Shown here: positions 11,382-18,814 of the stretch, piece by piece
Numbering within the stretch: position 1 is the stretch's first letter
Layout: the number at the start of each line of letters is the position of its first letter
Origin: Atopsyche davidsoni
Lineage: Eukaryota; Arthropoda; Insecta; Trichoptera; Hydrobiosidae
Length of the DNA: 64,000 bases
Assembly (NCBI GenBank): GCA_022113835.1
Contig: JAILWY010000027.1
Span: 12,836,501-12,900,500, forward strand
Direction: 5' to 3'
Made by a program: the position numbers and the translations under genes
The notes under the pieces: model-generated
Databases searched by the model: none
Told to the model about the DNA's origin: nothing
Seen by the model: only the letters and a program-made list of their open reading frames with translations

Positions 11382-11631
11382 CGTGAGTGAGAATGTTGAC
11401 GGTCTCGTTGTGAAGGTAGAGGAGGCTGCGGACGCACTCCCCCGCGCTCTGCAGGGGCCGGTAGCCCGTCTTGACGTAGGGGTTGAACTGGAGGTGGCGG
11501 GGCATGTCCTCCCACAGCAGCAGGTCGGGCTCCGCGGGTGGGGACGGCGAGTCCTCGGGGCCCTCGGGGCGCTCCGCGGGAATCCGCCGCCGGGGCCCGC
11601 CGTTCGCGCCGTCCTGTCCTGAAACGTGCAT
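11382..11631 (-). CDS. N-terminal coding exon of a PAQR4-like membrane protein
   Basis: The exon encodes 83 residues plus one base. The last ~45 residues, from LLLWEDMPRHLQFNPY through a GYRP motif and CVRSLLYLHNETVNILTHG, match the conserved cytosolic segment before the first membrane helix of PAQR (progestin and adipoQ receptor) proteins. The HLQFN / TGYRP / LYLHNE pattern is closest to PAQR4. The family are seven-transmembrane proteins, several active in ceramide or lipid signalling. The first ~35 residues are Pro/Gly/Arg-rich and likely disordered. I chose ATG at 11631; the longer open frame has only a GTG start upstream. The exon ends at 11382 with a strong donor (gtgagt, 11381-11376), splitting the Gly codon after the first base. 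A TTTCAG at 11624-11619 could alternatively be an acceptor starting the exon at 11618. No downstream exon with membrane helices was found to the left, so the gene continues beyond the window or after a long intron. Confidence 0.8.
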
Positions 11632-12000
11632 CGCGCTAGCGGACGGGAACCGAAAATAGGCTCGACTCTCAGCGCGCGCCGCCCGAGCGCCCGCCACGCG
11701 TTACGTAAGGCGGCCGAGATTCCCGGCCGAGACTGCTCGCCGCGAGCATTGCGCTCCGGCGCGAGCACGTGCGGCGCTCGGCGGCCTGGCGCGGGCGCGG
11801 GGAGACGACCGCGGGGCTGCGCGGCTGGCCACTGACTGCGGCGGGCGGGGGCCGGGCGGGGGCCGGGGACAGGCGGGGGCCGGGCGGGGGCGGCCCGGGG
11901 CGGGGGGCTGCGCGCGCCCAGGCCCGCCCCAGGCCCGCGCCCAGGCCCGCGCCCAGGCCCGCGCCCAGGCCCGCCCGCGCCCGATTCGCTTCAGGTGACC
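11632..12000 (-). promoter_or_regulatory. CpG island upstream of PAQR4-like exon
   Basis: This stretch is extremely G+C- and CpG-rich compared with the AT-rich surroundings and lies immediately 5' of the PAQR4-like ATG on the minus strand. It most likely holds the promoter and 5' UTR. Long G-runs at 11840-11910 could form quadruplexes. No TATA box is visible. The long open frames on both strands are artefacts of composition. Confidence 0.6.
11919..11981. repeat. 12-bp GC tandem repeat in CpG island
   Basis: The motif caggcccgcgcc repeats about five times with small changes, all in multiples that keep frames open. This explains the Gly-Ala-Gly-Leu runs in the minus-strand translation. Confidence 0.85.
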
Positions 12001-12569
12001 CGTCTCGCGTGCGAACCGTATCTTCAGAAACCATTTTCTCCAAATTTCTTTGAAAAATCACAAATTCCGCACCGGCAAGAGCTGTAATCCTTAAAAAAAA
12101 TATTTACTCCAAAATGTACTATGCATTTCAAAATTCTACTAAATTATACTGGCAAAAATAGTTTTACCATTTTTGACGAGAATTTTGACACAAACAATGT
12201 CCAAAATTATTATTTTCATCAAAATTATTGAAATCCGTTCCAAATCGGTGCCGCTGCGATAGCGCGCACCTCCTGAATAATATCGATATGCTCATTTATC
12301 AAAGACTTTTTTAATCAGAGGATCTCCGCACGCGTGCTCGAGTGTTCCTCGAGGAAATCGGGGACACCGCGACAGTAAATCCCCAGGAGGGGTGGAAGGA
12401 GAGTCTATCGCGAAATACTGCTATGCAACATTTGAACTTTACGGGGAGTGTATTTTACTTGCAATGTGTTTAGTAATAATTTAAGTCAAATTATTTATTT
12501 TATGAAGTTTGTGAGCGTTGCAGAAAAATCTCCCAGTATTTTTTATCAATATGAATATCAGGCTTGCGG
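12001..12569. other. AT-rich DNA between two GC-rich islands
   Basis: About 570 bases of mainly AT-rich sequence with no recognisable exon or repeat. Confidence 0.45.
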
Positions 12570-12613
12570 GGTGGTGGTGGTGGTGGTGGTGGTGGTGGCG
12601 GTGGCGGTGGTGG
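12570..12613. repeat. (GTG)n microsatellite
   Basis: An almost pure GTG/GGT trinucleotide run of about 40 bases, ending in GTGGCGGTGG variants. It produces poly-Val or poly-Trp in chance frames and is not evidence of coding. Confidence 0.95.
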
Positions 12614-12880
12614 GCGGGCGGCATGAATGGGGGCGCGGGCGGCTTATCGATTCCCGCGCGCGCCGCCCGCGTGGATTTACTCTCTCACTACTCTCGCGAG
12701 TCGCGGTGGAGCGTGCGGCCGGTGCGCCGAGACATTATTCCCCATTAAATACCGTCTGCAAGTTGGCAAAGTGCTCTTATATCCTTCATATTTCATTATA
12801 TTGCCCCCTGCCCGCCGGCGACCGGACGAGATTGACGCACGAGAGCCCGATGACAGTTTGCGGGGCTGCATATTAATGCA
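12614..12880. promoter_or_regulatory. Second CpG-rich island
   Basis: A CpG-dense stretch of about 270 bases with words such as gcgcgcgccgcccgcg lies 1 kb upstream of the PAQR4-like exon. Open frames exist on both strands but none resembles a known protein. It may be an alternative promoter or a 5' untranslated exon of the same gene, or the promoter of a divergent transcript. Confidence 0.4.
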
Positions 12881-13054
12881 CTTTCTGAGTGGTCAATCGA
12901 TCGTCAACCCGTCGCCCGAAGAATTTTTCTAATGGATTATTATCGAGTCGTGAAGGTAACGACAGTCGCTGTCATTGGGACTTTTTATTTTCGGATGATG
13001 TATCGTATATATATATATTTATATTTTTTTTGTTTCACGTAAATCCATGTGAGT
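12881..13054. other. End of the single-copy flank
   Basis: AT-rich sequence with a short TATATA tract near 13005-13025. It is the last sequence not found inside the tandem array. Confidence 0.6.
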
Positions 13055-13140
13055 ATAATATAATGCCTGTCCTCGGCTGACGAGAGTGACGTGCCGACGT
13101 GGAGATTTTTCATGATGACACAAGTCCGTAACTCTTTTCT
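13055..13140 (+). repeat. 86-bp array-edge segment, copy outside unit 1
   Basis: These 86 bases match 27277-27362, 41890-41975 and 56503-56588 within the array. Here they run straight into the start of unit 1. In the later copies a further 391 bases (27363-27753 and equivalents) intervene before the next unit starts. The segment is GC-richer than its surroundings and has a weak TCGGC...GCCGA stem. No RNA family was recognised. Confidence 0.9.
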
Positions 13141-15819
13141 AATTTTTCATATTTGTCCAGCGCATGTTAAAAATACGATAAAACATTAATCCGATAACAA
13201 TGTTGGCCATAATCTAATAATTTCGATAGCAGACGTAAATTCTCACAAGCAACATGTGACCGATCATTTCATTTCACGTATTCAATTGACATTTTTTGAT
13301 TCACACACAATCGATTTTAGAATTTGACAATTTTATTGTGTATTTAGTCTTTTAATTATTTAACATTGAATTTTGATCCCAGATAACTAATTAATCTCAA
13401 TAAACATATATATTTCACTAACGTCTTGCGAATAACGAAGATTTTTTTTATTTTAACTTTTTTTTCTTAAAAAATTTGTGCACTCCGTGCAATGTCAATA
13501 TCTAAATAAACGCGTTGCCGAATTAGCTCAGTAGTACAAACGCCCTATATACTCTACATCAGTTTGTAAACATAGTTATTATTCCAGACATTATTTTTTT
13601 AATTAATTACATAACATTCCTGTTTAAGATATTCATTAAATAAAAGATACTTGCGACTCAGTTTGTGTGTAGATACGAAACTCGACAGCCGCATATATTT
13701 ATAATAATAATTTTATAAAGCATTATGGTTGAAACATATAGGTACCTACACTTTGCTGATTGTACACTTTATATATTTATACTTTGCTGAACTTTGTACT
13801 ATAATATCGTTGCATATAATTTATGAACTTCTTGAATTGTCACGAATGCATGCTCAAGAATTATTGTGTAAGAGAAACTTATTGCGTTAATACGATATTA
13901 CCAAAGAAAATAATTTTTATTTGATGACGCAAGAATCCGGAAACATCACCACAGCATTGTATTTACAACGATTATAATAAATAAAGAAAACATTGGGCTA
14001 CTTGTAGATATGTGCTGTAAAAATTTAAAAAATATATAAAAAAGTATCAGTCAAAGTCAAACATAATTTCTGTTGCTGGGATTTTACTTATTTTTTAACG
14101 ATAAATCTTGTCTTATAACATGAACAATATCTTAATCTATTGATAAAAACAGTGAATGGAAACGTAAACCTTTGTTTTATTATTTTATTACTTTTTTATT
14201 TACAATTGTATTTAAAAATTCAAAGCAAGCAACAAATATACAGTTAAAAAATGTATTCATTTTGAAAAAATGTAGTATTTATTGATTTGCTTCAATTTAC
14301 TGGAACCGTCCATTGGTCATCAATCATAATGTGCCAGTATTGATTATTTTACTAATCTCCTTAGATTTACAACAATATGACTCATTTTTATATCAAAGAA
14401 TAATTTATTTTAAGAAAAATAACCGATTGTACAGTAATATCCAAAACATATATGACATTTTGTAAAATCATGATCATTGCCTAGATCCCTAATACCTACT
14501 ACATTGTAATCAAACAATCGTATTAAAACAAATATAAAGTGACTGAATTGAAATAATTTATCTCAACTAACCTTGCTTAAAAAACTGGTAAGTGTCTTGC
14601 TTATAATTCTGGAGCATTTGAGTTTTCATTGCTGTATTTACTTAGTTATATACATAATTGTTTTTTTCGTAATAAAACACTACAACACGTGTTTCCTTTA
14701 ATTTTAAGTTTTTATTAAATTATTTTTGAAATGGGTGTATTAAAAGCATCAATGTAATAATAATAAGTTAGAGCTTATTTGAAGCTTATTGAACTATATA
14801 CAATGTAAATATTTACATCAGCAATCAGCAATTAATTATTAATATATATTAAAATGCTACCACATTATATACAACAATTAATAAACAACATACATTGACA
14901 GATAACCTCAGATTGAAAGTATATTTATAAATTAAATAGGAGCATCGACAATTTAATTACATTTATTTTTTTATATTTTATTTACGGATAATGTCGCACT
15001 TTCACTATTGCAAATAAATTTGGCGTAATTTTTATGATATGCCAAAAAAATGTGTTTGAACAGGTGCAATCAAACGGTCATTAATTATTCACGAAATTAC
15101 ATTACTTCAAAGTTAGCTTACGAGAGTTTTATTTTTTTATTTGACAATAAAACAGACCCGTTCTATTATAATACTCAAATGAACTATCTTAATTATAAAA
15201 AAACTAACTATTTACCTTAAATTTATTAAATCATTGTAACATTAATATTTTACATTACACTTCATTTTTAAACTATACAAAGTAATAAATAAAATGTAAT
15301 GAATCAATTATTTTACAGCTATTATTTCCAAACGTTCTTATCATATTTAATATATTTATATACCAGAGTGAACAAAAATCTACAAGAAAATGATTTTACC
15401 GAATGTCGAAACACAGGCGCTTAGCACTGTTCAATTTAGACAAAGCTATCCTAAAATATTCGTATACATTAGTTCATCCCTGGAATGATCATTCAATACT
15501 CGACAAAGAATATTTCTTTGTACATTTTTATCACTTTGTCGTTTGTCATTGCATCGGGTGCATCGGAAGCTCTCGATTTTTAACAATAAGTACGTTTCTC
15601 CGGGCCGTTGGCTGGAAACTCAATTTGTATTTTACCGCTGTCGCTGACGAATAAAACAGAAATCTGCTACATCGACTTCTTAAACAATCTAAACAAATGA
15701 CGTCCGTTTAAAATTAAAACAAACGAATAACTCATTATTTGTGGCATAAATATCATTTATAATTCTTTTGATATTTTTTACAATAATATACACTTGAGTT
15801 TTGGCCGTTTTTGAAAAGT
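13141..15819. other. AT-rich left part of the unit, nothing firmly recognised
   Basis: About 2.7 kb of AT-rich sequence. At 13521-13545 a word matching a tRNA A box (TAGCTCAGTAG) occurs without a B box, perhaps the head of a decayed SINE. An ATG-initiated 83-codon frame at 15403-15654 has no recognisable domain. The same stretch recurs at 27754, 42367 and 56980. Confidence 0.4.
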
Positions 15820-16000
15820 TTCTTTGAAATCTCTGACGACACGAGTTACGCCATCGCCGCCTCGACCAATAGGCGAGAAGACGGATCGATGTTTGGCCCT
15901 TTATTGCGTACTGACTTTCTTCAGGGTTCTGCGTCCAGGACTTGGAATTGTGTGTCTAAGTTTGCACATTTGTAAACTGTATCACCTCCGAGAAGCGAAT
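15820..16000 (+). promoter_or_regulatory. Promoter-like block and candidate first exon (unit 1)
   Basis: A less AT-rich block contains a CCAAT box in cgaccaataggcg and several CpGs. It ends at gcgaat followed by gtaagt, a full 5' splice donor at 16001-16006. The simplest reading is a promoter with an untranslated first exon that would splice to the RS exon at 18149. No TATA box or clear initiator was identified, and transcription has not been shown. Confidence 0.4.
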
Positions 16001-16101
16001 GTAAGTAAACTCGTTTAGTTTTTTAACTCGTATACCTGTGTATTTACTCTAAATGCGGTTTGTTATCGCCATTCGTTTGATGGACGGCCGCGGTGACCAA
16101 C

Positions 16102-16209
16102 ATGGCGTCATGTAAATACCAAAAAATTGCGGAGCGACTGACGTTTTGCAGGATGCTTATTTACTTATTATTCTCATGTTTTACGTTTCTTTTTTTATCT
16201 ACTGGATAA
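16102..16209 (+). other. 35-codon ORF with hydrophobic tail (unit 1)
   Basis: An ATG in the context aacATGGCGtc, which also resembles a YY1/Pho site, opens a 35-residue frame. It starts MASCKYQKIAERL and ends in a run of about 17 hydrophobic residues. It could be an upstream ORF of the putative transcript. It matches nothing I know and may be chance. Confidence 0.2.
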
Positions 16210-16470
16210 ATAGGATGTGATCTGAGTCGGATAGTTGTAGTGCTGTTGTAAGACATTATCGACAGTTACAATAAACAGTGCTACCGTTGAGTTTGTTTGT
16301 AATTTAACATCTGTACAAATTGGCGTTTCTCGAGGTTATTTTCTGTTTTATGCCGCATTGAAATGTTTTATCTCTAATTTTTATTTCGGGTGTTTTCGTA
16401 AAAGTATTCAGCAAACATATTCAATCTAAAAATGCAGTGGTTGATGTTCAGTTTTCTTGACCCGAGTAAC

Positions 16471-16993
16471 TTCTTCTTAATCTTCTATTCTTTCACTGAA
16501 GTCTTTGTTCCTTACAAACGAACATTCATAAAGGAAGTGGACTTCGCTCCTCTTCCCTATAACAATTAACTTTACTTAAATAGCTTTATTTTACGATATG
16601 TAATTTAAGTTCATATGTTGTTGCATCTTTTAACACAATCCTTTTTTCTACCCATTCTCTTAATGACTCCAATGGCTGCGTCCATTGTTGTATGTCCATA
16701 TGTTTGTTTCGGTGCAGGACTACGGTCTTTTGTTGTAATATGTCAATATATACCAATGTACTTAGAAAGCTAGAACATAACTCGCCTGACCACCGAACGA
16801 GACGCTGTCTGTCTGTCTGTCTGTCGGTGTGAATAAATCTACAATAATTGTCAATTGAAAGTCTATCATTTATCGACGTTGAACGAGAGTCCTTCAAATA
16901 TTGTGCATCCGCGGGACGTTCACATGTCAAGCTAGTGACGTTCTGAGACGAGGCACATAACAGTTGATGTTCAGTTTTCTTGACCCGAGTAAC
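16471..16993 (-). mobile_element. 523-bp insertion flanked by 30-bp direct repeats (unit 1)
   Basis: The 30 bases at 16441-16470 are repeated exactly at 16964-16993, and the right arm has only one copy with nothing between. Read on the minus strand the insert has an open frame (16586-16930, no early ATG) followed by TAA and an overlapping AATAAA, then a short tail. This looks like the 3' end of a gene or element. It contains a (CTGT)5 microsatellite near 16805-16826. A 30-bp duplication is long for a transposon. Either this is an unusual insertion or the right arm lost the segment by recombination between the direct repeats. The family is unrecognised. Confidence 0.6.
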
Positions 16994-18148
16994 GTGTGCT
17001 ATTTTTGAGGTTGTGTCCGCTTCCTATTCCGTTTTGGTCTCTAGACGTATTTTTTTCATCCGCAGAGAGCAGTTCTCAATAAATCTGTCTTCTAGAAAAG
17101 TACGATGGAGTTTTAATCGATAATACTTAAACGTAAAACCTGCAATGCCTGACCTTGTCCCTGCTGTCCGATTCCAATTCCCAAGTCTAATGACCACTAA
17201 GTATCCGATAGATATTAACGTGAAAAACAAGCTTTCTATTATTAATCTTTTTGCACGTATTGTGATTGAATTTACATGGTAAAAAAATACTGAATGCACA
17301 TGTTTCATCAGTATTGATTTTATTTTTCTTTTTATTTCTAAATTACCCGTCCCAACAACCTAACCATTTTTCAATCTTTACCCATAAAATGAGCTATTTT
17401 TTTTATTGCAATGGTTATTATATTGAAGAATATATAGAAACCTAATATATTTTGACCACATTTGTACGATGCAAAACTAGCTAGCAAGAATTGTGATGAG
17501 TGATGACCTTGATTTATCAATAATTACTAGGTAGAGTTACTGTTCTCAGGGAGAATAAATTATTGCAATTTGTGTAGCATATTATATTTTATACACTATC
17601 ATTTTACGAAATAATAGTTCAGTCAAGGTAAAAACTGCATTTTGTTTGTTAGTTTATCATTTGATGACTTTAGTTAGTTATTGTTAACTTTGTTCAACTT
17701 ATACTCATAAATACAAGTAAATTCGATTAACAACAACATATTCTTCAATTTTATCACATTTAAATGTAATTTTTATAAATGAGAATTCGTAAAACTTTCT
17801 TTTAAAATTTATTATATGAACATTTATTTACCCTGCATTTAACTTATATATTGATCATTACTGGATTATAAAGACCTCTACACATACAGCAACTAATCGC
17901 GCCACCAACTTTCGGGTAGCCAATAGCATCCCTTTATTTTGGGAGTTTTTTTTTTTTAATGTTAATAGCGGTTTAACTTTAAAATAATATGTTAAAACAT
18001 ATAAAAGTGTAGTATGTCTCCATTTGCTTAGTAAACTAGCTCCAGGAGCATTTATATTCACAGTATTACATGATACAAATATGTTTATTTATTCTCATGT
18101 ACAACATAAAATTATTTTAAATTACAATTTTTTATTAAATAATTTCAG

Positions 18149-18288
18149 ATACCGCGCACGCGTAAGAGGCACCACTCCTCAACTCGCCCTCGTTCAAGGT
18201 CTCGCTCGCACACATATGATGTGAAACGACGGCGCCCTGATGACTCTCCTGCGGGTTCATCATATCGCATAAGATCTCGTTCTCACAG
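18149..18288 (+). CDS. RS-domain coding exon, open copy (left arm, unit 1)
   Basis: The 140-bp block sits between a polypyrimidine-AG acceptor (ttatttaaataatttcag type, ending 18148) and a donor gcaagt at 18289-18294, a GC-type 5' splice site. In phase 0 it encodes 46 residues plus two bases, with PRTRKRHHSSTRPRSRSRSH, then a KRRRPDDSPAGS stretch and RIRSRSHR. Arg-Ser-rich segments like this belong to SR splicing factors, SR-related proteins and the N-termini of LAMMER/CLK kinases. I cannot tell which. No neighbouring coding exon is visible in the unit. The exon is therefore a captured or duplicated piece of a host gene. Confidence 0.65.
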
Positions 18289-18297
18289 GCAAGTTAC

Positions 18298-18492
18298 TCA
18301 CCATTACCAACTTCTAAGTGTATTTTTCATGAAATCTAAATCATTACCTACTACATATACCACACTACACATACCAATTTACTTGGAATTTGCATACATT
18401 GATCTGAACTTTTACACTATCGTTGGTGAATACAAATCAAGTTGTCATAAAATAGAATACTTATCATGCACTAAATAGTCCCCCAGATAAAT
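18298..18492. other. Spacer, between left arm and 105-bp repeat
   Basis: About 200 bases of AT-rich sequence unique to the left side of the loop. It directly follows the RS exon donor and would be intronic if the exon is used. Confidence 0.4.
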
Positions 18493-18597
18493 CTTCAGCG
18501 CCATCTATTGTATTAATCATTCGTTCATTTATTTGACCGCGAAACTTTCCCCATAGATGACTTTAGTGTACATAAATATAAGTGACTTTACCATGAC
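18493..18597 (+). repeat. 105-bp repeat A (unit 1)
   Basis: The block is identical to 24412-24516, 5,919 bases away in the same orientation. It starts cttcagcgccatctattg and ends ...accatgac, with a short CATCTAT/ATAGATG inverted pair inside. It abuts the tail of the retroelement remnant, whose sequence starts TGT at 18598. The family was not recognised. Confidence 0.9.
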
Positions 18598-18814
18598 TGT
18601 ACCGGACGTACATTTTGAACTGCACCATAAGGGTCACTGGTAGCAAAGCATTTAACGCTTGTAGCAGGCAGCCCGGGATTGTCGAAGTCAGCCCGGGGTT
18701 GTAGAAGTCAGCAAGGGCAGAGAAGTCAGCACGGGAAGAGAAGTCAGCTCGGGATCGTAGAAGTCAGCACGGGAAGAGGTCTTAATCAAACGCTGGTTGG
18801 TTTCACACTGATCT
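18598..18814 (-). mobile_element. LTR-like tail of BEL/Pao remnant (unit 1)
   Basis: On the minus strand this follows the gag-protease ORF. It starts with AATAAA overlapping the stop codon, passes through a GTCAG minisatellite and ends ...CCGGTACA, the CA terminus expected of an LTR. No second LTR was found upstream of the ORF, so this may be a partial LTR or a 3' untranslated remnant. Confidence 0.4.
18664..18779. repeat. GAAGTCAGC minisatellite (unit 1)
   Basis: Six or so imperfect copies of gaagtcagcacggga with spacers of 3-8 bases. It is GC-rich and lies in the putative LTR tail of the retroelement remnant. Confidence 0.85.

Larger units (their letters stand above)
16365..18297 (+). repeat. 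Inverted-repeat left arm, unit 1
   Basis: This arm pairs with 21822-23229. Apart from a 523-bp insertion (16471-16993) the outer ~1,260 bases look identical to the right arm, while the last ~150 bases, which hold the RS exon, differ at five positions and by a 2-bp indel. A 94-codon ATG frame at 17024-17308 (minus) is therefore duplicated exactly in the other arm. It has one hydrophobic segment but no known domain. Confidence 0.95.

Noticed and set aside
11669..12061. 130-codon Gly/Ala/Pro-rich minus-strand ORF
   Set aside because: It runs through a 12-bp tandem repeat in a CpG island; frames in both directions stay open for compositional reasons, with no conserved domain.
12448..12876. Val- or Trp-rich ORFs over the (GTG)n tract
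   Set aside because: They are translations of a microsatellite and a CpG-rich stretch with no protein features.
13515..13550. tRNA-like sequence with an A box (TAGCTCAGTAG)
   Set aside because: There is no B box, acceptor stem pairing or anticodon arm, so it is not a tRNA gene. At most it is a decayed SINE head.
16586..16930. 114-codon ORF in the 523-bp insertion as an intact gene
   Set aside because: It opens only from TTG, has no early ATG and no recognisable domain. It looks like a 3' fragment of something larger.
17024..17308. 94-codon ORF present in both arms as evidence of conserved protein
   Set aside because: The identity follows from the arms being recent copies of each other, not from selection, and no domain is recognised.
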